Origin: Mycolicibacterium neoaurum ATCC 25795
GTDB lineage: Bacteria; Actinomycetota; Actinomycetes; Mycobacteriales; Mycobacteriaceae
Direction: 5' to 3'
Assembly (NCBI RefSeq): GCF_000691525.1
Contig: NZ_JMDW01000011.1
Location: 299,200-363,199, forward strand
DNA length: 64,000 nt
Part shown: positions 34,788 to 44,782 of the stretch, piece by piece
Layout: each line of letters begins with the position of its first letter
How positions within the stretch are numbered: the first letter of the stretch is position 1
The notes under the pieces: generated by a model
What the model was told of the DNA's origin: nothing
The model's input: only the letters and a program-made list of their open reading frames with translations
Database searches by the model: none
Translations under genes and position numbers: made by a program

Positions 34788-35798
34788 TCACTGATTGGCT
34801 CCGGCCATACCCTCACCGTCGCGCCGGGAAACCTCGTGATCGACCGGTGTCTCGTCGAAGCTGACATCCACTCGCTGAAAACCCTTGGCCTGCTGGGCTT
34901 CGGCCTGCCCGGAGTACATGCGGCGATCCGCCGCGGTCAGCTCGACATTATCGGTGAACGGGGTCAGCAGTGCGCGGGGATGCAAACGGTCCACGCGGAC
35001 GGCATTGATCTGGGCACAGACCAACAGCGACGTGGAGACCAGGTACAGGAAGGCCAGCAAGCCGAGAACGATGGCGAACACGCTGTTGGTGACGCTTGCC
35101 GAACCGACGACATGGGTGACGTAAGAGGCACCGAACCATTGCAGGATCTGCCACAGGCACGCAGCTATCAACGCACCCGGCAACACCTGGGGCACGGTCA
35201 GCTCGCGCACCGTCGTGACACGGAATGCAATGACGCAGACCGCAGTATTGAGGGCCAGTGAGGCGATGACCACCGCACTCGTCCCGAGGAATCCGAGGTC
35301 GGCCCAACTGCGGCCCACGGCGGTGAGCACCGTGGTGGCGATCAGTGCCGAGCCGAGCACCAGCAGCAGCATCAGGCTACGCAGCCGAGCCCTGATCGGG
35401 TCGGGCCGCACATAGCGCGGCACCGCCCAGATGGTGTCCATGGCGTTCTGCAGCGCCGTGCCCGCCCCGAGACCGCCATAGAGTGCGCCGATGATCCCTA
35501 CGACGACGGCCGTCGTCCCGCCGCTGAGCGCATTGGGCTCGCTCATCTGATCGCCCAGCAGCGGAAACTGACTGATGGCCGAATCGACGATCTGCTCCCG
35601 CCACTGCGGCCGATCGCGCAACACAACCCCGAGTGCCGTGGTGAGCAACATGAGGACCGGGAAGAGCGAGACGAAGGTGTAGTAGGTGATCAACGCGGCC
35701 AGGTAATTGGCCTGGTCGTCGACGTACTTGTAGACCACCGCGATCGCAAATCCGGCGGCGCGGCTGCGCTGTTGGACACGGTCGAGCCAAGCCAACAT
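34788..35798 (-). CDS. YihY/BrkB-type inner membrane protein
   Basis: A 336-residue membrane protein of the YihY family (once called ribonuclease BN, which it is not). Typical features are YLAALITYYTFVSLFPVLML near residue 32, GDQMSEPNALSGG, and YGGLGAGTALQNAMDTIW near 107 and VPQVLPGALIAACLWQILQW near 200, with six membrane segments. Function is unsettled; lipid or small-molecule transport has been suggested for relatives. The next gene starts at its stop codon. Confidence 0.9.
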   Translation of the reverse strand: MLAWLDRVQQRSRAAGFAIAVVYKYVDDQANYLAALITYYTFVSLFPVLMLLTTALGVVLRDRPQWREQIVDSAISQFPLLGDQMSEPNALSGGTTAVVVGIIGALYGGLGAGTALQNAMDTIWAVPRYVRPDPIRARLRSLMLLLVLGSALIATTVLTAVGRSWADLGFLGTSAVVIASLALNTAVCVIAFRVTTVRELTVPQVLPGALIAACLWQILQWFGASYVTHVVGSASVTNSVFAIVLGLLAFLYLVSTSLLVCAQINAVRVDRLHPRALLTPFTDNVELTAADRRMYSGQAEAQQAKGFQRVDVSFDETPVDHEVSRRDGEGMAGANQ

Positions 35799-35872
35799 CG
35801 CGATCCTCCCGCCACGCGACCGGGTGCCGCGGCTCAGGAGTACCCGCTCACCCCCGCATCCTCACCTGCGGT

Positions 35873-36964
35873 TCACCCAGCGGCGACCTGAACCCGGTCG
35901 CCACCTGCGCGCTTGGCGGTGTACATCGCCCGGTCGGCGGCGTCGAGCAGGCGCTCGGTGAGGGCAATGGTGTCGACGAATGCGGCGTGCTCGAGCGTGG
36001 CGCCGGCAATGCCGATGCTGACCGTGAAGCGAGCCGGAGCCCGATGGAACTGGCTGCACAGCCGCTCGGCCATCACCACCGCATCTCCGATGGCCCCGAT
36101 CGCGATGATCGCGAACTCCTCGCCGCCGACCCGGGCGATCACCGCGTGGTCGGGACAGGTCATGCGCATCAATCTGGACAGCGTGACCAACACGCCGTCC
36201 CCGGTGGCATGTCCATGGGTGTCGTTGATCGCCTTGAAGTTGTCGATATCGAGCATCGTGAGGGATACCTTGACACCTCCACCGTTCCCCGCGGTCCCCA
36301 CGAGCTGGCCGACAGATCGCGACAGCCCGCGCCGATTCGCCAGTCCCGTCAGGGGGTCGATATCGGAGTCGACGGCGGCGTCGCTGAGCAGTTGCAAAAG
36401 CAGTCGCAGGGTGATCGGCACCACCGTGACCGTGGCCAGTCGCAGCACGCCATCGGCCAATCCCTCGTAGAGGTCGCCGGCCAGCGCCTCCGACACGATC
36501 TTCATGATGATCGGCACCGTGGCCATCCCCAATACGGTCGCCAGATGCGGCAACGTGTGTAGGCCGGCGACGTAGGTGGCGGTAAGGGCGAATGCCAAGG
36601 TTCCGGTGACGGGACTGCCGTCGAGGATGTACAGCACGCAGGTGATGGCGATGCTGGCGTTCAGGACGATCACGATGAATCTGGACTGTCGGTAAGTGGG
36701 CCACCCGGCGAACCACCACCAGCCGAGCAATATTGCCAGCACGCCACACGACATGGTCACGATGCGCGCGACGGGCGCAACGACGCCCTGGGCGCTGAAC
36801 GTCATCAGGATCGGCCACGCCCCGATGGCGACGCAAGATGCGCCGACGCCGAATCGGGCGAGCCGTCCGTAGCCGCTGTCCTGGACGAGCTGGATGAGCC
36901 AGTCATAGCGGCTGGGTTGCCGCCACCACCGTCCGAACGTGGCGACCACGCCGGTGTCGCCCAC
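35873..36964 (-). CDS. Membrane GGDEF diguanylate cyclase
   Basis: A 363-residue protein with about six membrane segments (residues 38-195) and a C-terminal GGDEF domain (residues about 205-360). The active-site loop reads RVGGEEFAII near residue 278 (GGEEF, an active variant), and DPLTGLANRRG and LDIDNFKAINDTHGH are intact, so c-di-GMP synthesis is expected. No RxxD inhibitory site is seen before GGEEF. GTG 36964 has GGGGGAG 6 nt upstream. The GAF-EAL protein at 57470 could break down the product. Confidence 0.92.
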   Translation of the reverse strand: MGDTGVVATFGRWWRQPSRYDWLIQLVQDSGYGRLARFGVGASCVAIGAWPILMTFSAQGVVAPVARIVTMSCGVLAILLGWWWFAGWPTYRQSRFIVIVLNASIAITCVLYILDGSPVTGTLAFALTATYVAGLHTLPHLATVLGMATVPIIMKIVSEALAGDLYEGLADGVLRLATVTVVPITLRLLLQLLSDAAVDSDIDPLTGLANRRGLSRSVGQLVGTAGNGGGVKVSLTMLDIDNFKAINDTHGHATGDGVLVTLSRLMRMTCPDHAVIARVGGEEFAIIAIGAIGDAVVMAERLCSQFHRAPARFTVSIGIAGATLEHAAFVDTIALTERLLDAADRAMYTAKRAGGDRVQVAAG

Positions 36965-37281
36965 AGCAGACTCCCCCCTCGACCGGACCGTTGGTCCGGC
37001 TGCCCTGCCGTCATTGGACCACGGTCGGGCCGCCAGTTTGGCGAAATGCTGTCCGGGCTCTGGCCAACCACACTGGCCGCGAAGAAAGCCACCCGGAAGA
37101 TCATGTGAGCGCGACGGTGAGACTCTGGTCCCGCTGACTTCTTAACGCGGCTGCCGACCAACCCTGAGCCCACCTCATGCCGGGATAACGCAGCCTGTCA
37201 TCGCGGCACTAAGGACGCGTTACCCGTGAACTCGGTTGACCAAACTGTACGTGGCAGCGCGCATTCTTCTAGGGTGGCGGG
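36965..37281. other. 317-bp divergent promoter region between the GGDEF and GAF-ANTAR genes
   Basis: No gene is seen. A perfect palindrome CCGGACC-GTT-GGTCCGG (36983-36999) lies in the leader of the cyclase gene, 19 bp from its start. TAACGC occurs at 37143-37148, 37186-37191 and, inverted, at 37217-37222. A TAGGGT -10 ends 6 nt before the ATG at 37282, pointing to a leaderless GAF-ANTAR mRNA. Confidence 0.45.
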
Positions 37282-37962
37282 ATGACGTTTGACTCCAGTG
37301 GCGACCTCGCCCAGCGGATGGCCGAACTGGCTCGCGCCGTCGCCTTGCAGAGTGTCGACGACGTGCTGCGCGATGTCACGACCGCAGCAATCGAACTGAT
37401 CCCGGAGGCCGACACCGCGGGAATCCTGCTGATCGGCAAGGACTCGACGTACGAGTCGCTGGCCACCACCAGCGACCTGCCCAACAAGCTCGACGAGCTG
37501 CAGGTCACCTTCGGTGAGGGTCCCTGCATGCAGGCAGCGCTGGATGACATCGTGGTGCGCACCGACGACTTCCGCAACGAGCCGCGCTGGCCGAAGTACT
37601 CACCGGCGGCCCTGGAGCACGGCGTGCGCAGCGGCCTGTCGTTCAAGCTGTACACCGCCAACCGCACTGCCGGAGCATTGAATCTCTTCAGCTTTCACCC
37701 CAACGTCTGGACCGCCCGCGCCGAAACCACAGGCCTGGTGCTGGCCGCGCATGCCGCCGCGGCGATCCTGGCAAGCCGCCAGAGCGAAGAGCTCGAGTCG
37801 GCGGTGGCCAGCCGCGACCGCATCGGGCAGGCCAAGGGGATCATCATGGAACGCTTCAAGATCGACGACGTGCAGGCATTCGCCTTGCTGCGCAAGCTGT
37901 CCCAGGACAGCAATACCAAACTTGCCGATATCGCCGAGCAGGTGATCAACACCCGTAGCTGA
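37282..37962 (+). CDS. GAF-ANTAR RNA-binding antiterminator/regulator (first of three)
   Basis: A 226-residue protein: a GAF sensor domain (residues about 15-150, with EADTAGILLIG and FGEGPCMQAALDD) and an ANTAR domain (about 165-220, with SRDRIGQAKGIIMERFKIDD and AFALLRKLSQDSNTKLADIA). ANTAR domains bind paired RNA hairpins to prevent transcription termination; the GAF part presumably sets the signal. It is monocistronic with a probable leaderless promoter. Two more of this type lie at 47563 and 51231. Confidence 0.92.
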   Translation: MTFDSSGDLAQRMAELARAVALQSVDDVLRDVTTAAIELIPEADTAGILLIGKDSTYESLATTSDLPNKLDELQVTFGEGPCMQAALDDIVVRTDDFRNEPRWPKYSPAALEHGVRSGLSFKLYTANRTAGALNLFSFHPNVWTARAETTGLVLAAHAAAAILASRQSEELESAVASRDRIGQAKGIIMERFKIDDVQAFALLRKLSQDSNTKLADIAEQVINTRS

Positions 37963-38054
37963 GCGGCGGCGACGTCTCGGCATCAGATAGGGATCAGAGC
38001 GCGGTCTTGCCAACCGCGCGGCCGTCTGCTGTCATGATGCCGACCGTAATTACA

Positions 38055-38067
38055 ATACCGTCCGTAT
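38055..38067. promoter_or_regulatory. Palindrome ATAC-CGTCC-GTAT upstream of the PEP-utilising enzyme
   Basis: A 4+5+4 inverted repeat ending 19 bp before ATG 38087, of the size bound by TetR-type repressors; the surrounding AATAC...GTATT adds partial outer symmetry. No regulator gene is adjacent. The rifamycin-associated element is not seen. Confidence 0.35.
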
Positions 38068-38086
38068 CGTATTCTGAAGGGGCCTG

Positions 38087-40462
38087 ATGGAGACGTCGCC
38101 GATCGTGGAGTTCGACGACATCACCGACGGCAGCCTCGGCGGTAAAGCCGCCGGACTGGCGGAGCTGCGCCGAATCGGCCTGCCCGTGCCGGTCGGATTC
38201 GTCCTCGCCGATGCCGCGCAACACGACACCCTCCAGGACGCGGTCGAACGCTTCACCCAAATGGTCTCCGCGGGAACGGTTCCCGTCGCAGTGCGCTCCT
38301 CGGCCATCGGCGAGGACGGGGTCGACCAATCCTTCGCGGGTCAGTACGAAACCGTGCTGAGCGTCGGCAGCGTCGACGAGTTCGTCACCGCAGTGCGCCG
38401 GTGCGCCGACTCGGTCGCCTCGCAACGGGCGTCGGCATACAGCGGGCGCGACACGGCCACCATGCATCTGGTGGTGCAGCAGATGGTGGACGCCCGCGCC
38501 GCGGGCGTGGTCTTCACAGCCGATCCCACCACCGGACGGCGCGACCTGATGATCATCGACTCCGTCGCCGGTCTCGGGGAGGCACTGGTCGATGGATCAG
38601 CCTCGTCGGACCACCTCGTGCTCAACGCCGACGGAACCACCGCACTGTGCGAATCCGCCGGAACACCGATACTGACCACCGACGACATCGCCGCGATCCG
38701 CACCGGCGCGTTACGGGCCGCTCGGCACTGGGACATGCCGATGGACCTCGAATGGGCCATCGACCGATCGGGAACGCTGTGGTGGTTGCAAGCCCGCCCC
38801 ATCACCACCCTCCCCGGCGACCTCAACGAAATGGACTCCCCGCCGGCGGGTGTCGATCATGTCTACACCCGCTGCAACATCGGAGAGATGATGCCGGGTG
38901 CGTTCTGTCCGCTCACGGCGTCGGTATCCGGTTACGCCATCGATTACGCGATGCAGATGACCCAGGTGGTCGCGCGAGCCCAGCCGCGCTACGAGACACC
39001 CTGGTTGCAGGTCGGCTATTTCTACGGCCACATGTTCTTGAACCTCACCGAAGGTACGGCGCTGAGCTCGGGCATCCTCGGCAACTCGCGCGAGCAGTTC
39101 TCGATGTCGATATGCGGCCGGGTGATCGACGAGCTGGAAGCCAAACCCGCACAACCATTCATCCGCAAGCTCGGCAACACCATTCGATTGGTGAGCCACG
39201 CGCTGTCGGTCGGCCCGGCAATCCGCCGACTCGACGACCGGATCACCCGATTCCGCATTCCCGCCACCGCCGATGCACGAGAAATGTTGCGCGCGCTGGA
39301 ATCCGGTGTCGAGCTCTACTGTGACGTCACGCTCATCCACGTGCGGTCCTCATCACGTGCCGCCGTCGCGGCGAACGTCCTGGAGAGCACCCTGATCGGC
39401 CGGGCCGTCCGACAGGGTCGTACCGAAACCGACGGTCGGGCCGAGGCCATGCGCCTGATGGCCGGCGCCGATGACGTCGAGAGTGCGCTGATGCTCCAGC
39501 AGCTGAGGTCGGTGGTGGCGCAGCTGGCTGCCGATCCGCCGGCGGCGGATCGGTTCCTCGCCCATGCACCCGATGTGGCTGTCCGAAATCTGTGCGGCGA
39601 CGTAGCGGGCAACGGGTTGCGCGAGTTCCTCGGCAGGCACGGACACCGCGGATACCGGGAACTGTGTATGCGCGACCCGTCCTGGGCAGACGACCCGGCG
39701 GGCCTCGGATCGATGATGCAGGCGATGCTGCGGGCCTCGCTCGTCACCCCCGGGCGTGTATCCGCACCCGATGCGGTGCATGAGAAGTCCCCCGCGCCGA
39801 TCGAACTGCTGGCCCGTCTCGCCAGGGGCGGCGCCCGCGGACGCGAACAGACCAAAGCCAAGATGGCGCTGATGGCCCATGCGCTCAAGCGTGGGTACCG
39901 CGATCTCGGTGAGCTACTCCAGCGCACCGGCCGACTGCCCGATGCCGATCTCGTGTTCTTCTTCGACCGCTCCGAGCTGGAGCAGGTGGTGGGCGACGAT
40001 GACATCACCGATCTCGTCCACCGTGCGGCGAAACGCCGCGATGCCCTCCCCTACCAGGACGCGCTCGAATTCGACGATGTCTCGGTGGGGCGACCGAGAC
40101 CACGGATCGCGACACCGCACGCCGGAGAACTCGGCGACGATGACACGATCATCGGCCGTCCGGCGAGTCGAGGCGTGGTCGAGGGCACCGTGCGGGTGGC
40201 GAAATCCGTCCGCGACGCCGGGGCCGTGCGCCCCGGGGAGATCCTCGTGGCACCCGTGACCGATGTCGGCTGGACACCGTACTTCACCGTGATCTCCGCT
40301 CTGGTGACCGATATCGGCAGCTCGGTATCCCACGGCGCAGTGGTGGCGCGCGAGTACGGCCTGCCTTGTGTGGTGAACACCTTGATCGGCACCCAGACCT
40401 TCCAGACCGGTGACCGCATCCGGGTCGACGGTGATCGAGGTCTGGTCACCCGGATCCGTTGA
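38087..40462 (+). CDS. PEP synthase-like / rifampin phosphotransferase-like enzyme
   Basis: A 791-residue three-domain protein. Residues 1-245 are a PPDK-type ATP-grasp (LGGKAAGLAELRRIGLPVP, AVRSSAIGEDG, VVQQMVDARAAGVVFT, WLQARPIT); the middle, residues about 260-680, is the substrate-binding region; the C-terminal swivelling domain carries the phosphohistidine in SVSHGAVVAREYGLPC (His near 749). Proteins of this layout phosphorylate rifampicin with ATP or act as PEP/pyruvate-type phosphotransferases. It lacks the PEP-synthase C-terminal TIM barrel, which favours the rifampin-phosphotransferase type, but drug modification is not proven. GAAGGGG lies 7 nt before the ATG. Confidence 0.82.
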   Translation: METSPIVEFDDITDGSLGGKAAGLAELRRIGLPVPVGFVLADAAQHDTLQDAVERFTQMVSAGTVPVAVRSSAIGEDGVDQSFAGQYETVLSVGSVDEFVTAVRRCADSVASQRASAYSGRDTATMHLVVQQMVDARAAGVVFTADPTTGRRDLMIIDSVAGLGEALVDGSASSDHLVLNADGTTALCESAGTPILTTDDIAAIRTGALRAARHWDMPMDLEWAIDRSGTLWWLQARPITTLPGDLNEMDSPPAGVDHVYTRCNIGEMMPGAFCPLTASVSGYAIDYAMQMTQVVARAQPRYETPWLQVGYFYGHMFLNLTEGTALSSGILGNSREQFSMSICGRVIDELEAKPAQPFIRKLGNTIRLVSHALSVGPAIRRLDDRITRFRIPATADAREMLRALESGVELYCDVTLIHVRSSSRAAVAANVLESTLIGRAVRQGRTETDGRAEAMRLMAGADDVESALMLQQLRSVVAQLAADPPAADRFLAHAPDVAVRNLCGDVAGNGLREFLGRHGHRGYRELCMRDPSWADDPAGLGSMMQAMLRASLVTPGRVSAPDAVHEKSPAPIELLARLARGGARGREQTKAKMALMAHALKRGYRDLGELLQRTGRLPDADLVFFFDRSELEQVVGDDDITDLVHRAAKRRDALPYQDALEFDDVSVGRPRPRIATPHAGELGDDDTIIGRPASRGVVEGTVRVAKSVRDAGAVRPGEILVAPVTDVGWTPYFTVISALVTDIGSSVSHGAVVAREYGLPCVVNTLIGTQTFQTGDRIRVDGDRGLVTRIR

Positions 40463-40546
40463 GGGGGGACGGCGCAACCGCCGTCGTCCGGTGAACGATG
40501 ATCTGCCGGGTATGGTCGGTGCGGCAAAACGGAACGCCGACATCAC

Positions 40547-40572
40547 GTTGGAGGGGATCGTTCGGTGGGTAG
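40547..40572 (+). promoter_or_regulatory. Possible SigF-type promoter (GTTG-N16-GGGTAG)
   Basis: GTTG (40547-40550) and GGGTAG (40567-40572) with a 16-nt spacer have one mismatch in the -35. It lies 44 bp before the start of the large hybrid regulator, which would be autoregulation if the local sigma factor is involved. Confidence 0.4.
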
Positions 40573-40615
40573 TTACCGATCATGAGGCCGCTTGCCAGGA
40601 CACCCGAGGCCGCCG

Positions 40616-43600
40616 ATGAGCGCTGACACCACGCCCGACCCGCGCCATCCGGTCGGGGATGTCTTCAGTTCCGATCCGCAGATCGGTGTTGATCTGGCAC
40701 GGGTGAACTGGGCAGATACCCCACTGGGTGATCCCTCGGCCTGGCCCCAGAGCCTGCAGACCGCGGTACGCATCCTGCTCAGGTCACGGTTCTCCATGTG
40801 GATGGCCTGGGGGCCGGAACTGACCTTCTTCTGCAATGCGGCCTACCGCGACCAGACGTTGGGCAGCAAATACCCGTGGGCGCTCGGCAGACCGGCCCGC
40901 GAGGTCTGGGCCGAGATCTGGGACGATATCGGCCCGCGGATCGACCACGTGTTCAGCACCGGCGAGGCGACCTGGGACGAGGGGTTGCAGCTGATCATCC
41001 AACGCTCGGGGTTCCCCGAGGAGAGCTACCACACGTTCTCCTACAGCGCGCTCAGCGACGACGACGGACGCGTGGTGGGCTTGTTGTGCGTCGTCAGTGA
41101 GGACACCACCCGCGTAATCACGGAGCGGCGGATGGCCACCCTGCGGGAGCTGGGTTCCGATCCCAATCTGCTGCCCTCGGAAGATCAAACTTTGCAGACG
41201 GCGGCGGCCAAGCTGCGCCGCAACCGCTTCGACCTCCCGTTCGCCCTGTTGTACCTGTTCGACGGCACCGACCACGCCCGCCTGGTGGCGCGCACCGGGA
41301 TACCCGCCGGGCACCCGGCGGCACCCGAACAGCTGCCTATCACAGATGACTGCACCGACTCGACGGTCTGGCCCTGCACAGATGCCGTCGCCGGGCGCTC
41401 GACGGTCGTCGAGCTCACCGGCGCACCGTTCACGGATCTGCCTACCGAACCGTGGTCGCAGCCGCCCGTCCAGGCGCTGCTGGCTCCGCTCACCCAACAG
41501 GGCGCCGCGCCCTACGGAATGCTCGTCGCCGGTCTCAACAGGTTGCGCCCGCTGGACGACTCCTACCGCGGATTCATCGACCTGGTCGCCGGGCACATCG
41601 CCGGCGAAATCGGCAGCGCACGAAGCTATCTGGCCGAACAACGCCGCGCCGCCGAGCTCGCCGAACTGGACCGCGCCAAGACGGTGTTCTTCTCGAATGT
41701 CAGCCACGAGTTCCGGACCCCACTGACGTTGATGCTCGGTCCGGTCGCCGAACTGCTCGGCGGTGACGCTGACAAGATCAGCCCGGACGCTCGGCGGGAT
41801 CTGGAAGTCGTGCAACGCAACGGCTTTCGTCTGACCAAGCTGGTCAACACGCTGTTGGATTTCGCCCGCATCGAGGCGGGCCGGACGCAGGCGCGCTACG
41901 AACCGGTGGACGCGGCGGCACTGACCGCCGAGCTGGCAAGCGGGTTTCGCTCCGCGGTCGAGCGCGCGGGCCTGGAGTTCCTGGTGGAGTGCCCACCGCT
42001 GGGTGAACCGGTGTACCTCGATCGGGACATGTGGGAGAAGGTCATCCTCAACGTCTTGTCGAACGCGGTGAAATTCACTGCCGCCGGCTCCATCTCGGTG
42101 CGTACGGAGCGCGATGGCGGCGACGCGGTGTTCGTCATCGCCGATACCGGCATCGGTGTCTCCGCCGATGAACTGCCCCGGCTCTTCGATCGTTTCCACC
42201 GCATCCCGGCGGCATGGGCGCGATCGCACGAAGGCAGCGGTATCGGATTGGCGTTGGTGCGTGAGCTGGTGACCCTGCACGGCGGCACCATCACCGCGCA
42301 GAGTACCGAGGGTGTCGGCACCACCTTCACGGTGCGGATACCGTTCGGCGCCAACCACTTACCCGAGGACGCCATCGTCGCCGCGGGCGCGGCTACCGGC
42401 CCGCCCGGCGCCCCGCCACCGCAGACGGCGAATCCCTTCCTGGAGGAGGCCCTGCGCTGGCTGCCCGAGGACGAGGGCACCGATGCGGCACCGGCGGCCG
42501 AACCGTCGGCGAGCGCCACGGCACGGGTGTTGGTGGCCGATGACAACGCCGATATGCGGCATTACATCACCCGACTGCTGACCGGCGCGGGTTACGCCGT
42601 GGAAGAGGCCTCCGACGGCAGGCATGCCCTCGACATCATCCGGTCGCGGCCGCCGGAACTGGTGGTCAGCGATGTGATGATGCCGCATCTGGATGGCCTG
42701 GAGTTGGTGGCCACGCTGCGCGCGGATCCGCGCACTGCCGCGTTGCCGGTGTTGCTGCTGTCGGCGCGTGCCGGCGCGGAGGCCTCCATCGACGGCCTAC
42801 GCGCCGGCGCCGACGACTACCTGGTCAAGCCCTTCGCCGCATCGGAGCTGCTCGCACGAGTGCAGGCGAACATCAGCCTGGCCCGGATGCGGGCTCATCA
42901 CGCACGCTGGCATGACGCACTCATCGACTCCCTGCAGGAAGCGTTCTTCGTCTGCGACGCAGACGGAGCCGTCGTCGAGATCAACGCGGCATTCACGGAG
43001 ATCCTCGGTTACGGCCCCGAAGGCCTTCCCTACTCGGCCATTCATCCCTGGTGGCCCGACGCGGTCACCGAGCCCGACGCCCATCGGCAGATCGCGGCGG
43101 CTTTCGAGGACCTGCTGCACCAGGACCGCGGCGTGCACACGGTGCCGGTGTGTCACCGCGACGGCCATCGGCTATGGGTGACGTTCTCGTTCACCCATGC
43201 CGAAGACCCGGATACCGGGGAGCGTCTGACTGTCGGGACGCTGCGCGACGCGACCGCCGAGCACTACCGGCGACGCCATGACACCGCTCTGGCGGATCTC
43301 AATCACGCGCTGGTCCTCGCCGAGACGGTGGACCAGGCCGTGGCATCCACCGTCGCGGTGGTCCGCCAGATCTGGCAGGCGCGACGGGTCCTCGCCGTCA
43401 CCTTCGGGACCGACGCCGAGCACCCGGCAGTGATCGCGGCCGGAGTGCCCACCGAATGGGATGACCTCCCGTCGAGCAAGCGCAGATTCATCGAGTCGCT
43501 GTGCGACGCGGATCCGCTCACCTCGCTCACCGGTGGGCCGGGAACCGCGGCGATCGCGGTGTCGCACCCGGACGGTGTGCTGGTCGTGTGGATGGAACTC

Positions 43601-44782
43601 GCCGAGAACCGGCCGTTCACCGCACCGGATCACACCCTGCTGACCGTGCTTGCCGGACAGCTCGGGCAGGGATTGCACCGGGTGCATCGCCTCGACCAAC
43701 AACACCAGACGGCCGTTGCGCTCCAACACGCAATCCTGGGGCCGTCCGCCCTCCCGCCGGGATTCACCGCCCGCTACCTGCCGGCCACCACACCGTTGCA
43801 GGTCGGCGGGGACTGGTATGACGTCATCGACCTCGGCGACGGCCGGGCCGGTCTCATTGTCGGCGATTGTGTCGGCCACGGACTGGATGCCGCGACCGTG
43901 ATGGGCCAGTTGCGCAGCGCCTGCCGCGCTCTGTTGCTCGAAAACCCCTCCCCGGCAACAGCACTGGCCGGTCTCGACCGTTTCGCGATGCAACTCACCG
44001 GCGCCAGGTGCACCACCGTGTTCTGCGCGGTGCTCGATCTGGAGACCGGAGAGCTCAGTTACTCAAACGCGGGGCATCCTCCCCCGATCGTGGTCGATGC
44101 CGACGGAACCTCGATGACGCTCGACGCGGCACGCGGTGTCCCGGTGGGGATCCGGCCAGGCCGAAATCGCGCGGTCGCGCTGCTGACGCTGCCGGCGCGA
44201 GCGACGTTGCTGATCTACACCGACGGTCTCGTGGAACGTCGGCGCGAGTCGCTCGATGACGGTATTGCCCGCGCCGGTGAGCTGTTACGGCAGGCCTGCT
44301 CGACCGATCAGGGCGATGAGCTGGCCGACCGACTGCTGGCCGGCATGACCCCACCGCAGGGCTACTCCGATGACGTGGCGATGCTGCTCTATCGTCACCC
44401 CGGCCCCCTGCACATCAGCGTGCCCGCCGACATCAGCCAGCTGGCCGTCACCCGCGACACTCTGCGAACGTGGTTGTCGCGCAACGGTCTGGACCCCGAA
44501 CAGGTCCAGGATCTGCTGGTCGCCGTCGGGGAAGCCGTCGCCAATTCGATAGAACACGGGCACCGCGGTGGGAAGTCCGGCACGGTGACGCTGGCCGGCC
44601 GGGTACACGGGTCCGATGTTCACCTGCGCATCACCGATACCGGTGTGTGGAAGCCCGCCGACGAGGTGCCACACCCCACCCGCGGTCGCGGCCTCGCGTT
44701 GATGCGCGCGCTGACCCACGAGGTCACCATCCAGTCCGATCACCTCGGCACCACCGTCGACATGCAGGCGAGGATCCGCTGA
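40616..44782 (+). CDS. Giant hybrid regulator: PAS-GAF-histidine kinase-receiver-PAS-GAF-PP2C (SpoIIE)-anti-sigma kinase
   Basis: A 1388-residue cytosolic protein. In order: PAS-like (about 20-165), GAF (175-335), HisKA with SNVSHEFRTPLTLML (His near 364), HATPase (465-575; NVLSNAVKFTA, DTGIGV, GSGIGLALV), receiver (637-755; DVMMPHLDG, Asp near 686), PAS (765-870), GAF (880-1030), PP2C/RsbU-type phosphatase (GGDWYDVIDLGDGRAGLIVG near 1063, DCVGHGLDAAT) and an RsbW-like ATPase (1260-1388; GEAVANSIEHGHRGG, GRGLALMRAL). M. tuberculosis Rv1364c has the PAS-PP2C-RsbW-STAS core; here a kinase and receiver are added in front and the STAS part is a separate downstream gene. It would control anti-sigma activity in response to several inputs. 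ATG 40616 has GAGG 6 nt upstream. Confidence 0.93.
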   Translation: MSADTTPDPRHPVGDVFSSDPQIGVDLARVNWADTPLGDPSAWPQSLQTAVRILLRSRFSMWMAWGPELTFFCNAAYRDQTLGSKYPWALGRPAREVWAEIWDDIGPRIDHVFSTGEATWDEGLQLIIQRSGFPEESYHTFSYSALSDDDGRVVGLLCVVSEDTTRVITERRMATLRELGSDPNLLPSEDQTLQTAAAKLRRNRFDLPFALLYLFDGTDHARLVARTGIPAGHPAAPEQLPITDDCTDSTVWPCTDAVAGRSTVVELTGAPFTDLPTEPWSQPPVQALLAPLTQQGAAPYGMLVAGLNRLRPLDDSYRGFIDLVAGHIAGEIGSARSYLAEQRRAAELAELDRAKTVFFSNVSHEFRTPLTLMLGPVAELLGGDADKISPDARRDLEVVQRNGFRLTKLVNTLLDFARIEAGRTQARYEPVDAAALTAELASGFRSAVERAGLEFLVECPPLGEPVYLDRDMWEKVILNVLSNAVKFTAAGSISVRTERDGGDAVFVIADTGIGVSADELPRLFDRFHRIPAAWARSHEGSGIGLALVRELVTLHGGTITAQSTEGVGTTFTVRIPFGANHLPEDAIVAAGAATGPPGAPPPQTANPFLEEALRWLPEDEGTDAAPAAEPSASATARVLVADDNADMRHYITRLLTGAGYAVEEASDGRHALDIIRSRPPELVVSDVMMPHLDGLELVATLRADPRTAALPVLLLSARAGAEASIDGLRAGADDYLVKPFAASELLARVQANISLARMRAHHARWHDALIDSLQEAFFVCDADGAVVEINAAFTEILGYGPEGLPYSAIHPWWPDAVTEPDAHRQIAAAFEDLLHQDRGVHTVPVCHRDGHRLWVTFSFTHAEDPDTGERLTVGTLRDATAEHYRRRHDTALADLNHALVLAETVDQAVASTVAVVRQIWQARRVLAVTFGTDAEHPAVIAAGVPTEWDDLPSSKRRFIESLCDADPLTSLTGGPGTAAIAVSHPDGVLVVWMELAENRPFTAPDHTLLTVLAGQLGQGLHRVHRLDQQHQTAVALQHAILGPSALPPGFTARYLPATTPLQVGGDWYDVIDLGDGRAGLIVGDCVGHGLDAATVMGQLRSACRALLLENPSPATALAGLDRFAMQLTGARCTTVFCAVLDLETGELSYSNAGHPPPIVVDADGTSMTLDAARGVPVGIRPGRNRAVALLTLPARATLLIYTDGLVERRRESLDDGIARAGELLRQACSTDQGDELADRLLAGMTPPQGYSDDVAMLLYRHPGPLHISVPADISQLAVTRDTLRTWLSRNGLDPEQVQDLLVAVGEAVANSIEHGHRGGKSGTVTLAGRVHGSDVHLRITDTGVWKPADEVPHPTRGRGLALMRALTHEVTIQSDHLGTTVDMQARIR

